This document shows, piece after piece, positions 5,499 to 13,460 of a DNA stretch of 16,454 nt; position 1 is the first letter of the stretch; each line of letters begins with the position of its first letter. The notes under the pieces were generated by a model. It did not search any database. It worked only from the letters and a program-made list of their open reading frames with translations, and had not been told where the DNA came from. Position numbers and translations under genes: made by a program. This DNA is from an uncultured Bacteroidales bacterium (GTDB taxonomy: Bacteria > Bacteroidota > Bacteroidia > Bacteroidales > UBA932): positions 1 to 16,454 of the forward strand of contig CAMJHJ010000027.1 in NCBI GenBank assembly GCA_946405485.1, given 5' to 3'.

Positions 5499-7877
5499 TT
5501 ATTCAAAGTAATATTCGGTTTCGCTGTTGGAGCCGCTGGCCGAGTCGCCCACGCTGGAGCAATCACCGCTGACCGTCATTTCGGCGGGCGCGATGAAACG
5601 GTCGCTCTCGCTGATCCCCAGGCTGCCGTCCTTAAGCACCTTCTTCATCCAGAGGGCCCAGATCGGGAGGGCGGCGTTGGAACCCTGTCCCAGGGCAGTC
5701 GAGTTGAAATGGACCTGACGGTCCTCACAGCCTACCCAGGCGCCGGCCGTGATGGTCGGGGTATAGCCGATGAACCAGCCGTCGGAGTTGTCGTTGGTCG
5801 TGCCGGTCTTGCCGGCGATCTGTCCGGTCAGGCCGTAGCGGTTGCGCAGGCGCGAGGCCGTACCTCCGTTGACGACACCCTGCATCATGGTGGCCATCAG
5901 ATAGGCCGTCTGGTCGCTGATCGCCTCCCGTTTCTTGTTGGTGAATTCGCTGAGCAGGTTACCCTGGTTGTCCTCGATGCGGGTCACGAACATCGGCGTG
6001 ACATAGACGCCCTTGGAGGGGAAGGTGTTGTAGGCCGCAACCATCTCATAGACAGAGATGTCCGCAGCGCCTACGCAGAGGGAGTTGACTGGATCCAGGA
6101 AGCTGTAGATACCCATCTGGCGCATCATCTGGACCAATGCGTCCGGGCCGAACTGTTTCATCAGATAGGCGGAGATGTTGTTGGAACTCTGGGACAGGCC
6201 CCATTGCAGGGTCACCGTCCGTCCGATCCAGTCGGACTTGTCCGTACTCCGGGGCGTCCAGACGGATCCGTCCACGTTGATGAAGGACTGGTACATGTTG
6301 ACCACCTGCGTGCAGGGAGCCATCCCGCCCTGCATCGCCAGGGTATAGAGGAAAGGTTTGACCGTCGAACCGATCTGGCGCTTGCCCTGCCGGCAATTGT
6401 CATACTTGAAATAGCGGTAATTCGGACCGCCGACATAAGCCTTGACATAGCCCGAACTAGGCTCGATCGCCATGAACGCCGCACGAAGGATCCCCTTGTA
6501 ATAACGGATGGAGTCGTTGGGCGTCATCACAGTATCGATCTCGACAAAGCCACGCTCCTTGCCGGACGGTTTCTTGCCGTTCCATTTGAAGATCTTCATC
6601 GGCACAGGCTCGTCGAAACTCTTCAGGATCTCCGACTCGGGGACACCCGCCTTCTTCATCAGGCGATAGCGGTCGCTCCATTTGCGCGCCTGGGCCATCA
6701 GCAAATCCGCGGTCTCCTGGTCCACATCATTGGCGAAAGGAGCATTGCGCTTGTATTTAAGCTCATTGTTGAACGCCTTCTGCAACTCGGTGCCGAGATG
6801 CTCGGCTACCGCCTCTTCGGCATAGCGCTGCATCTTGTAGTTGATGGTCGTATAGATCTTGAGACCATCCTTGTCGAGGTTGTAGGGCTCTCCATTGGCC
6901 TTGGTGTTCTTGTTGAGCCAGCCGTACAGGTCATCCGTCGCCCAGAGCAGGGAGTCGGCGGAGAAATCTTCGCGGAACTGATAGTCCGAGCGGCGGGGCT
7001 TCTTGGCGTTCATCACGCGCCGCAGCATGTCGCGGAAATAAGGACCGTAACCGGAATTGTGGTCCTGCACCTGATAGGAAAGCTCGATCGGGATCTGCTG
7101 GATCGAGTCGCGCTGGGCCTTGGTCAGGTATCCCGCTTTCTCCATCTGGGAAATGACGAAGTTCCTGCGGGCGAGGGACTTGTCGGGATTGATGACCGGA
7201 TTGTAACGGGTCGGCTTGTTGACCATGCCCACCAGCGTGGCGCTCTCCTCCACGTTCAGGTCCGCCGGAGCCTTGTCGAAGAACGTCTCCGCGGCCGCCT
7301 TGATACCATAAGCGTTGCTTCCGAAGAAAATGGAGTTGAGATACATGTAGAGGATCTCCTCCTTGGTATATTCGCGCTCAAGCTTGACGGCGGTGATCCA
7401 TTCCTTCAGCTTGATCCAGACCATCTGCACCTTGTTCCAGCCGGGAACCTTGCTGTTCAGTTCCTTACGGGGATAGAGGGTCTTGGCGAGCTGCTGGGTG
7501 ATGGTCGAACCACCGCCCTGGCTGGATTTATTCAGCAGCAGGGTCTTGAAGAGTACGCGGGCGAGACCTTTGAAGTCGATGCCGGAGTGGCGGTAGAAAC
7601 GGGCGTCCTCCGTCGCGATCGTCGCGTGCACCAGGTGCTCGGACAAATCCTCATAAGTGACAAAGGTCCGGTTCTCGATATGGAAAGTGGTCAGGGTCTC
7701 GCCATCTTCGGCGATCACCTGGGTGGCCAGTTTGCTGTCGGGGTTCTCCAGCTCCTCGAAGGAAGGGATCTTCGCGAAGAGCCATACGAAGAGCAGCAGC
7801 AACAACAGGATGGCGAAGGGTACCGTCACCAGGATCCAGAACCACTTGGCTATTTTCTTTTTTGTTTCGTCTTTCAT
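5499..7877 (-). CDS. mrcA: Class A penicillin-binding protein 1A (glycosyltransferase/transpeptidase)
   Basis: A 792-residue bifunctional peptidoglycan synthase, numbered from ATG 7877. The cytoplasmic tail KDETKKK precedes a single membrane helix (about 12-35). The GT51 glycosyltransferase domain has EDARFYRHSG (90-99, catalytic Glu90), GGGSTITQQLAK (121-132), and a helical stretch to about 250. The transpeptidase domain has S504-TVK507 (nucleophile Ser504), SSN (564-566) and KTGTT (690-694). The last 25 residues are Ser/Asp/Glu-rich. It polymerises glycan strands and cross-links them in the periplasm. ATGs at 7889 and 7892 and a TTG at 7907 lie upstream in frame. ATG 7877 is preferred because it puts the basic tail directly before the helix and leaves about 20 nt after the predicted transcript start. 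First gene of the mrcA-ddl-prmC operon. Confidence 0.95.
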   Translation of the reverse strand: MKDETKKKIAKWFWILVTVPFAILLLLLLFVWLFAKIPSFEELENPDSKLATQVIAEDGETLTTFHIENRTFVTYEDLSEHLVHATIATEDARFYRHSGIDFKGLARVLFKTLLLNKSSQGGGSTITQQLAKTLYPRKELNSKVPGWNKVQMVWIKLKEWITAVKLEREYTKEEILYMYLNSIFFGSNAYGIKAAAETFFDKAPADLNVEESATLVGMVNKPTRYNPVINPDKSLARRNFVISQMEKAGYLTKAQRDSIQQIPIELSYQVQDHNSGYGPYFRDMLRRVMNAKKPRRSDYQFREDFSADSLLWATDDLYGWLNKNTKANGEPYNLDKDGLKIYTTINYKMQRYAEEAVAEHLGTELQKAFNNELKYKRNAPFANDVDQETADLLMAQARKWSDRYRLMKKAGVPESEILKSFDEPVPMKIFKWNGKKPSGKERGFVEIDTVMTPNDSIRYYKGILRAAFMAIEPSSGYVKAYVGGPNYRYFKYDNCRQGKRQIGSTVKPFLYTLAMQGGMAPCTQVVNMYQSFINVDGSVWTPRSTDKSDWIGRTVTLQWGLSQSSNNISAYLMKQFGPDALVQMMRQMGIYSFLDPVNSLCVGAADISVYEMVAAYNTFPSKGVYVTPMFVTRIEDNQGNLLSEFTNKKREAISDQTAYLMATMMQGVVNGGTASRLRNRYGLTGQIAGKTGTTNDNSDGWFIGYTPTITAGAWVGCEDRQVHFNSTALGQGSNAALPIWALWMKKVLKDGSLGISESDRFIAPAEMTVSGDCSSVGDSASGSNSETEYYFE

Positions 7878-7904
7878 ATGCTTGCGCATCATTGCTATGA
7901 AATA

Positions 7905-7912
7905 CAAATTTA
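7905..7912 (-). promoter_or_regulatory. Probable -7 element of the mrcA-ddl-prmC promoter
   Basis: TAAATTTG on the minus strand is a full match to TAnnTTTG, placing the transcript start near 7898 and about 20 nt from the ATG at 7877. No TTTG is seen 19-21 bases upstream; that position reads TCGA-like, so the -33 part is weak or absent. Confidence 0.45.
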
Positions 7913-7922
7913 ACGATTAAAT

Positions 7923-7954
7923 TTTGAAAATTCGACCGATTGTGATTTTCTTTG
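7923..7954 (+). promoter_or_regulatory. Probable topA promoter
   Basis: TTTG (7923-7926), a 20-base spacer, then TTTCTTTG (7947-7954), which fits TAnnTTTG with one mismatch (T for A at the second base). The predicted start near 7961 leaves about 20 nt before the topA ATG at 7981. It is divergent from the mrcA -7 element, with only 10 bp between the two. Confidence 0.45.
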
Positions 7955-7980
7955 CAAAATGAATTTAAAAACGTGAAGAT

Positions 7981-10293
7981 ATGGAGGGGAATTTAATCAT
8001 CGTTGAGTCTCCCGAGAAGGCCAAAACCATCGGGAACTTCCTGGACAAGAAACAATACACCGTCAAGGCCAGCATCGGCCATATACGCGACCTGCAGGAG
8101 AACAACCTGAGCGTCGACCTTGCACATGATTTCTCGCCCGAGTACGTCGTGCCTTCCAACAAAAAGAAGGTGGTGGCGGAGCTCAAGAAGCTTTCGGAAG
8201 GTGCGGAAACGGTCTGGCTCGCGTCCGATGAAGACCGCGAAGGAGAGGCCATCTCCTGGCACTTGGCCGAAACCCTGAAGCTCGATCCCGCCAAGACCCG
8301 GCGCATCGCCTTCCATGAGATCACGAAGACGGCGGTGCTCGACGCCATCGAGCATCCGCGCCAGATCGACATGAACCTGGTCAACGCCCAGCAGGCCCGG
8401 CGCGTGCTGGACCGCCTGGTCGGATTCGAACTCTCCCCCGTCCTTTGGCGTAAGATCCGGCCGCAACTTTCCGCCGGCCGCGTCCAGTCCGTCGCCCTCC
8501 GCCTCATCGTCGACCGGGAGAAGGAGATCATGGACTTCAAGAGCAAGCCCTTCTATCGCGTGGAGGCGCTTTTCCACCCGCAGGGGACGCCTGCCACCGT
8601 CAAGGTCAAGGCAATTCTGGACAGTCGTTTCGACACCCTCGAAGAGGCTGAGAAATTCTTGCGTGACAGCATCGGCGCCGTCTATTCCATCGCCAACATC
8701 GAAGCCAAGGACAACGCGCGCCATCCCGGAGCGCCCTTCACGACTTCCACCCTCCAGCAGGAAGCGGCCCGCGTGCTGCACTTCCCTGTCAGCACCACGA
8801 TGCGCGTGGCGCAGGCCCTGTACGAGCGCGGTCTGATCACCTATATGCGTACCGATTCCGTGACCCTGTCTTCCCTGGCGCTCAATACCGCCCAGAAATT
8901 CATCACGGAAAACTTCGGCGCGGAGTATTCCCAGCGCAGGCAGTACAAGACCCGCACCCGGGGCGCCCAGGAGGCCCACGAGGCCATCCGCCCGACCTTC
9001 ATCGAAAACACCGTCGTCAACGGCACCGCGCAAGAGCAGAAACTCTACAACCTGATCTGGAAGCGGACCGTCGCCTCCCAGATGGCGGACGCCAAGACCC
9101 TGAGTACGTCCATCAAGGTCCGCTCCGACCGCCGGAGCGAACTGTACGGCATCCTGGCGACCCAGATCCTGTTCGACGGATTCCTCAAGGTCTACATGGA
9201 CCACGATGAGGACGAGAACGGAGAGGGCGTGATCCTTCCCGAAATGAAAGTCGGAGACATCCTGGAGGCCAAGGGCGTCACCGCAGAATGCAAATTCACC
9301 AGCGCCCCCGCCCGTTACTCCGAAGGAACGCTGATCAAAAAGCTCGAGGAGCTGGAAATCGGCCGTCCATCGACTTACAATCCCACCATCGCGACCCTGA
9401 CTTCCAGCCGCGGCTACGTCGTCAAGGGCGACAAGGAAGGCGTGAAATACCCCGTGACGAACCTTATCCTGAAAGGGGATGTCATCACCCGGGAATCCCG
9501 GACCGAGACGGTCGGCGCGGAAAAGAACAAGCTGCTCCCGCAGGAGATCGGCATGATCGTTTCCGACTATCTCGTCAAGAACTTCCCGTCGATCATGAGC
9601 TATGACTTCACGGCCGGCGTGGAAGAAGAATTCGACCGGATCGCCGGAGGAGAGCTCCAGTGGAACCAGGTCATCCGGGATTTCTACAAGCCTTTCCACC
9701 AGACCGTCGAAGAAGCGCTCAAGGAGCGCCAGTTCAACCGTATCCAGCGGGTACTTGGCGTCGCTCCGGACGGCGAGGAGCTGGTCGCAAAATTCGGCCA
9801 GTTCGGCGCCTATGTCCAGAAAGGCCCCGTCGAGAAACGCCAGTTCGCCAGCCTGGACCGCGGACAGCTGATCGAAAACATCACGCTGGAAGAGGCCCTG
9901 AAGCTCTTTGAGCTGCCCCGCAAGGCCGGCAGCCTCGACGGCACGGACATCATCATCCACAAAGGCAAATTCGGACCTTACCTCAAATACGGTGACAAGA
10001 ACATCTCCCTGCCCCGCGGCAAGGATCCGATGAAGATTTCCGAAGAAGAATGCGTGACCCTGATCGCGGCTGAGATGGCCAAGACTCCCGTCAACGCCGT
10101 CATCCGGGAATTCCCCGGCTGCGGGATCTCCATCATGAACGGCCGCTATGGGGCTTACCTCAAGCGCGACGGCCAGAATTACAAGATCCCGAAAGGCAAG
10201 GATGCGTCCACATTGACCGAGCAGGACTGCCTGGCCATCGTGAACAGTTCGGATCCGACCGCCCGCTCCAAGAGACGATATCCCAAGAAATAA
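7981..10293 (+). CDS. topA: DNA topoisomerase I (type IA)
   Basis: A 770-residue type IA topoisomerase that relaxes negative supercoils. The Toprim domain contains VESPEKAKTI (8-17, catalytic Glu9) and WLASDEDREGEA (79-90; acidic residues Asp83, Asp85 and Glu87). AGRVQS (165-170) and the strand-cleaving motif RGLITYMRTDS (283-293, active Tyr288) follow. EIGRPSTYNPTIATL (459-473) is also conserved. The C-terminal region holds tandem glycine/aromatic repeats instead of zinc ribbons: KFGQFGAYVQKG, KGKFGPYLKYGDK and MNGRYGAYLKRDGQ, the last two each followed by a PRGKD/PKGKD element. It ends in a basic tail, SKRRYPKK. No CxxC pair is present there. The start is fixed because MEGNLIIVES begins directly at the Toprim strand. 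An Lrp-type regulator follows after 8 bp. Confidence 0.97.
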   Translation: MEGNLIIVESPEKAKTIGNFLDKKQYTVKASIGHIRDLQENNLSVDLAHDFSPEYVVPSNKKKVVAELKKLSEGAETVWLASDEDREGEAISWHLAETLKLDPAKTRRIAFHEITKTAVLDAIEHPRQIDMNLVNAQQARRVLDRLVGFELSPVLWRKIRPQLSAGRVQSVALRLIVDREKEIMDFKSKPFYRVEALFHPQGTPATVKVKAILDSRFDTLEEAEKFLRDSIGAVYSIANIEAKDNARHPGAPFTTSTLQQEAARVLHFPVSTTMRVAQALYERGLITYMRTDSVTLSSLALNTAQKFITENFGAEYSQRRQYKTRTRGAQEAHEAIRPTFIENTVVNGTAQEQKLYNLIWKRTVASQMADAKTLSTSIKVRSDRRSELYGILATQILFDGFLKVYMDHDEDENGEGVILPEMKVGDILEAKGVTAECKFTSAPARYSEGTLIKKLEELEIGRPSTYNPTIATLTSSRGYVVKGDKEGVKYPVTNLILKGDVITRESRTETVGAEKNKLLPQEIGMIVSDYLVKNFPSIMSYDFTAGVEEEFDRIAGGELQWNQVIRDFYKPFHQTVEEALKERQFNRIQRVLGVAPDGEELVAKFGQFGAYVQKGPVEKRQFASLDRGQLIENITLEEALKLFELPRKAGSLDGTDIIIHKGKFGPYLKYGDKNISLPRGKDPMKISEEECVTLIAAEMAKTPVNAVIREFPGCGISIMNGRYGAYLKRDGQNYKIPKGKDASTLTEQDCLAIVNSSDPTARSKRRYPKK

Positions 10294-10301
10294 CCCAAGA
10301 T

Positions 10302-10802
10302 ATGACATCTTACCACATCGACAAGACCGACCAGAAGATCCTATCATTCCTGGTAAACAACGCCCGCATGCCTTACCTGGAGATCGCCCGCGAATGCGGC
10401 GTTTCCGGCGCAGCCATCCACCAGAGGGTGAAAAAGATGGAAGCCAGCGGCATCATCACCGGATCGCGGCTCCTGGTCAAGCCCTCCACGCTCGGCCTGA
10501 ACGTCTGCGCTTTCATCAGCGTAACCTTGTCCGAGAACAGCAAGTACCCCGAGGTCGTGGCTTCGCTCAAGAAGATCCCCGAGATCGTCGAATGCCACTT
10601 CGTGACCGGCAAGGCGGCCCTGCTCGTGAAACTGTACTGCTTCGACAACGACCACCTGATGGAGATCCTGCTCAATACGATCCAGAATATCCCGTTCATC
10701 CAGGCGACCGATACGATGATCGCCCTCGACGAGGCCTTCGAGCGCCAGATCTGGGTCAAGGATTATTCCAACCGGAGCATCGCCGTCAACGAGGCGGAAT
10801 AA
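10302..10802 (+). CDS. Lrp/AsnC-family transcriptional regulator
   Basis: A 166-residue Lrp/AsnC-family protein. The N-terminal winged helix-turn-helix spans about 6-56: IDKTDQKILSFLVNNAR opens it as in Lrp, and YLEIARECGVSGAAIHQRVKKME (25-47) includes the recognition helix. The C-terminal RAM/ligand domain (about 66-145) has VCAFISVTL (68-76), EIVECHFVTGKAALLVKLY (94-112) and a last strand near 133-142. Such proteins form dimers to octamers and regulate amino-acid or other metabolic genes, often with an amino-acid effector. Ligand and targets cannot be read from the sequence. It starts 8 bp after topA, so it probably shares that transcript, and converges on ispD with an 18 bp gap. Length is typical for the family. 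Confidence 0.9.
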   Translation: MTSYHIDKTDQKILSFLVNNARMPYLEIARECGVSGAAIHQRVKKMEASGIITGSRLLVKPSTLGLNVCAFISVTLSENSKYPEVVASLKKIPEIVECHFVTGKAALLVKLYCFDNDHLMEILLNTIQNIPFIQATDTMIALDEAFERQIWVKDYSNRSIAVNEAE

Positions 10803-10820
10803 AGACCGCCCGTCCCCTTC

Positions 10821-11516
10821 TTAAAGGGTCAGGATAGCTTCCGCGAGCCGGAGATCATCCGGCGTGGTGATTTTGAGATTGTACCTCTCTCCTTCGATGT
10901 AGGAGAGGGGTATTCCTTTTTTCAGGGCGACCGAGGCATCGTCGGTGAAGGCCGTGTCGTAGGCCTGGGCATAAGCCTCCTTGAGATCCTCTGAGCGGAA
11001 CATCTGGGGTGTCTGGGCCCCGAAGACGGAGGCGCGGTCCACCTGCCGCCCTTCCGCGGTGCGGAGTTCCCCTCCGGCATCCCGTTCCAGCACTTTCAGC
11101 GTGTCAACCATCGGGACGACAGGGATCAGGGCGCGCACCTCATCCATCCGCGCCGCCATCCGGCGGATCAGATCCTCCGATACCAGCGGACGCACCCCGT
11201 CCTGGACCGCGACCACCACCCCGTCCGGAATCTTCGCCAGGGCGTTGCGCACGGAATGGAAACGGGTGATGCCGCCTTCCACCAGAAGCTGGGTGCAATG
11301 GGAGAAATGCGCCGAGCAATACTCCTTCCACCAGGGGATGGAATCCTTGGGCAGCACGGTCACGATCCGGGCGTCGGGACAGGCCCGGGTGAAGCGTTCG
11401 ATCGTCCGGCGCAAGATCGGAATCCCGCCGAGAGGAAGGAACTGTTTCGGCATCTCACCCCCCATCCGGGTGCCGCTGCCGGCCGCCATGATGACCGCGT
11501 AAATTTTTTTATCCAC
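10821..11516 (-). CDS. ispD: 2-C-methyl-D-erythritol 4-phosphate cytidylyltransferase (IspD)
   Basis: A 231-residue cytidylyltransferase of the MEP isoprenoid pathway: CTP + MEP gives CDP-ME. MAAGSGTRMG (10-19) and PKQFLPL (23-29) form the nucleotide loop with Arg17 and Lys24. VEGGITRFHSV (79-89), VQDGVRP (104-110; Asp106 and Arg109), VDRASVFGAQTPQMF (159-173; Arg161), TDDAS (191-195) and NLKITTPDDL (213-222; Lys215) follow. The usual His before Asp106 (HDxxRP) is Gln here. The start is GTG at 11516: no ATG lies before the glycine loop, and an in-frame TAA occurs a few codons upstream. It is convergent with the lrp-like gene and divergent from mreB. Its product feeds undecaprenyl carrier synthesis, a functional link to the neighbouring wall genes. 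Confidence 0.95.
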   Translation of the reverse strand: MDKKIYAVIMAAGSGTRMGGEMPKQFLPLGGIPILRRTIERFTRACPDARIVTVLPKDSIPWWKEYCSAHFSHCTQLLVEGGITRFHSVRNALAKIPDGVVVAVQDGVRPLVSEDLIRRMAARMDEVRALIPVVPMVDTLKVLERDAGGELRTAEGRQVDRASVFGAQTPQMFRSEDLKEAYAQAYDTAFTDDASVALKKGIPLSYIEGERYNLKITTPDDLRLAEAILTL

Positions 11517-11534
11517 CGTGCTGATTATTTACTG

Positions 11535-11565
11535 CAAAATTAAGTTTTTATTCGTATTTTTACAA
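11535..11565 (-). promoter_or_regulatory. Probable ispD promoter
   Basis: On the minus strand, TAATTTTG (11542-11535) matches TAnnTTTG fully. TTG (11565-11563), in the context ATTG, lies 20 bases upstream as the -33 element. The predicted start near 11528 leaves about 12 nt before the GTG at 11516. This lies in the 82-bp AT-rich gap shared with mreB. I found no equally good plus-strand promoter for mreB there; TATTTTTA at 11555-11562 is the nearest candidate. Confidence 0.55.
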
Positions 11566-11598
11566 TCTGCAAACCAGACGTAATTTTTTCAGCGAAAT

Positions 11599-12621
11599 AT
11601 GGCATTTTCATTCCTAAACCAAGAACTCGCCATCGACCTCGGTACCGCCAATACCGTCATCTTCCAGCACGATGTGATCGCCCTGGACGAGCCGAGCATC
11701 GTGGCGATCGACAATAATACCGGCAAATGCATCGCCTTAGGCCAGAAGGCCAAGCTGATGCACGAACGTGTCAATCCGGGCATCAAGACCATCCGCCCCC
11801 TGAGGGACGGCGTCATCGCCGACTTCAATGCGGCCGAGATGATGATACGCGGTTTCATCAAGAGCGTCAACAAGAAACATAAATACCTTTTCACCCCCAA
11901 CCTCAAGGTCGTCGTCGGCATCCCTTCCGGCAGTACGGAAGTCGAGATCAGGGCCGTCCGTGACTCGTCCGAGCACGCGGGCGCGAGGGAGGTTTACCTC
12001 ATCTACGAGCCCATGGCGGCCGCCCTCGGTATCGGACTCGAGGTCGAAGCGCCGAAGGGCAACATGGTCGTCGACATCGGCGGCGGTACCACGGAGATCG
12101 CCGTCATCTCCCTCGGCGGCATCGTCATCCAGGACAGCATCCGCACCGCAGGCGACGTCTTCACGACCGACATCCAGTATTACCTCAAGCAGCAGCACAA
12201 CATCCGGGTCGGTGAAATCACCGCCGAGAAGGTCAAGATCGCTGTCGGCGCCGTCATCCAGAACCTGGATGAGGAGCCGGAGCCCTTCGTCGTGCGCGGC
12301 CCGAACCTGATGACCGCCCATCCCGTGGATGCGACGATCACCTATCAGGAGATCGCCCACTGCCTAGACAAGTCTATCGCCAAGATCGAGTCTTCAATCC
12401 TCCACGTGCTGGAGCAGACGCCGCCCGAGCTCTATTCCGACATCGTCGAGAACGGCATCTTCCTGTCCGGCGGCGGTTCCCTCCTCAGGGGTATCGCCCA
12501 GCGCTTCACCGAAAAGGTCAACATCCCCTTCCATGTGGCTGAGGACCCGCTGCGCGCCGTCGCCCGCGGCACCTGCATCGCCCTTAAGAACACCGACCAC
12601 TACTCGTTCCTGATGAGATAA
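11599..12621 (+). CDS. mreB: Rod shape-determining protein MreB
   Basis: A 340-residue bacterial actin forming membrane-bound filaments that guide the elongation machinery. The N-terminus MAFSFLNQE is suited to membrane contact. Phosphate-1 loop IDLGTAN is at 12-18, connector GVIADF at 71-76, EPMAAALGIGL at 137-147, phosphate-2 loop VVDIGGGTTEIAV at 157-169, and adenosine motif GIFLSGGGSLLRGI at 286-299. Length and order are standard for MreB. First gene of the mreBCD-mrdA-rodA operon; its TAA overlaps the mreC ATG by one base (TAATG). The alternative, the stand-alone paralogue Mbl, is unlikely given this operon position. Confidence 0.97.
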   Translation: MAFSFLNQELAIDLGTANTVIFQHDVIALDEPSIVAIDNNTGKCIALGQKAKLMHERVNPGIKTIRPLRDGVIADFNAAEMMIRGFIKSVNKKHKYLFTPNLKVVVGIPSGSTEVEIRAVRDSSEHAGAREVYLIYEPMAAALGIGLEVEAPKGNMVVDIGGGTTEIAVISLGGIVIQDSIRTAGDVFTTDIQYYLKQQHNIRVGEITAEKVKIAVGAVIQNLDEEPEPFVVRGPNLMTAHPVDATITYQEIAHCLDKSIAKIESSILHVLEQTPPELYSDIVENGIFLSGGGSLLRGIAQRFTEKVNIPFHVAEDPLRAVARGTCIALKNTDHYSFLMR

Positions 12622-13460
12622 TGCCCAGGGAGCGGAAAATAGGACCCCTCATTCTGAACGCAGCAATCTTCATCCTCCTGGAGATTGCTGCGCTGAATAT
12701 GCTCCGGCACAACAGCGAGCTCCAGAACCTCTGGCTCTCGCGGATGTCCCACACCTTCATGGCAAAGGTCTGGGGCGGGAGCGACAACCTCCGCCATTAT
12801 GTCTCCCTCAACAAGGAGAACGAACGCCTGGCCCAGGAGAACGCCATCCTCAACCAGCAGCTCAAGGAATACCGGGACCGCGAAGACCAGGCCTACAGCG
12901 ATTCGCTGACCTCGGAGATCCAGGCCTACGGCGACTTCGTCTTCTCCCCCGCCACGATCGTGAAGATCAGCCGCAACAAGCAGCACAACTACTTCATCAT
13001 CAACAAGGGATCCGAGGACGGGGTGCGCCCGCAGTCCGGCATCATCACCAACCGCGGCGTTGTCGGTATCATCGACGCCGTGGACAAGCACTATTCCTAC
13101 GGCCTGTCCTTCATGAACAGCGACATCAGCGTGAGTTCCCGCATCGGGAAGGAAGGCGCGGTCGGTCCCCTGTCCTGGGACGGCGTGTCCGTGGACAAGG
13201 CCGTGCTCAAGGAAATCCCCCTGCAGTTCAAATACAATCCCGGGGACACGGTCTGGACCAGCGGCTACTCGGCCATCTTCCCGCCGGACATTCCGCTCGG
13301 AGTGACGGGCGGTTCAAGGGTCGTCAACGGCGCCGTCAACGAGATTGAAGTGCATCTCTTCGAGAACTTCACGGCCCTGCGTTTCGTAACCGTCGCCGAG
13401 AACATCGGCCGGGACGAGATCATCAACCTCGAAAACCTCGAAACCCCGGAAGAGAAATGA
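12621..13460 (+). CDS. mreC: Rod shape-determining protein MreC
   Basis: A 279-residue periplasmic scaffold of the elongasome that activates PBP2-RodA. A short basic cytoplasmic N-terminus (RERK) is followed by a membrane helix (about 8-27) and a coiled coil (about 57-90, with LNKENERLAQEN and LNQQLKEYRDRE). The double beta-barrel domain (about 105-262) contains YFIINKGSEDGVRPQSGII (124-142), GVVGIID (146-152) and GDTVWTSGYSAIFPPDIP (208-225). It overlaps mreB by one base and mreD by four (ATGA), so translation is probably coupled. Confidence 0.95.
   Translation: MPRERKIGPLILNAAIFILLEIAALNMLRHNSELQNLWLSRMSHTFMAKVWGGSDNLRHYVSLNKENERLAQENAILNQQLKEYRDREDQAYSDSLTSEIQAYGDFVFSPATIVKISRNKQHNYFIINKGSEDGVRPQSGIITNRGVVGIIDAVDKHYSYGLSFMNSDISVSSRIGKEGAVGPLSWDGVSVDKAVLKEIPLQFKYNPGDTVWTSGYSAIFPPDIPLGVTGGSRVVNGAVNEIEVHLFENFTALRFVTVAENIGRDEIINLENLETPEEK

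Noticed and set aside
5495..5566. Longer ddl start at 5566
   Set aside because: The extra 24 residues (Pro/Ala/Thr-rich) lie within the end of PBP1A and precede the normal Ddl N-terminus.
5709..7913. A 734-codon open frame antisense to mrcA
   Set aside because: It lies in codon register with mrcA. In-register antisense stops need TTA, CTA or TCA codons in the gene, which are rare with this GC-rich third position, so the frame stays open by composition. The translation shows no recognisable domain.
7951..7958. Palindrome TTTGCAAA upstream of topA
   Set aside because: Eight bp, overlaps the -7 element, and is expected by chance in an AT-rich gap.
7993..10347. A 784-codon open frame antisense to topA
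   Set aside because: Same in-register effect as over mrcA. The product is a low-complexity Asp/Val/Leu/Gly/His-rich sequence without motifs, while topA on the other strand has all its catalytic residues.
10815..10828. Small hairpin CCCTT-CTTA-AAGGG between the convergent lrp-like gene and ispD
   Set aside because: Five-bp stem, no T tract on either strand, and partly inside the ispD stop; too weak to call a terminator.
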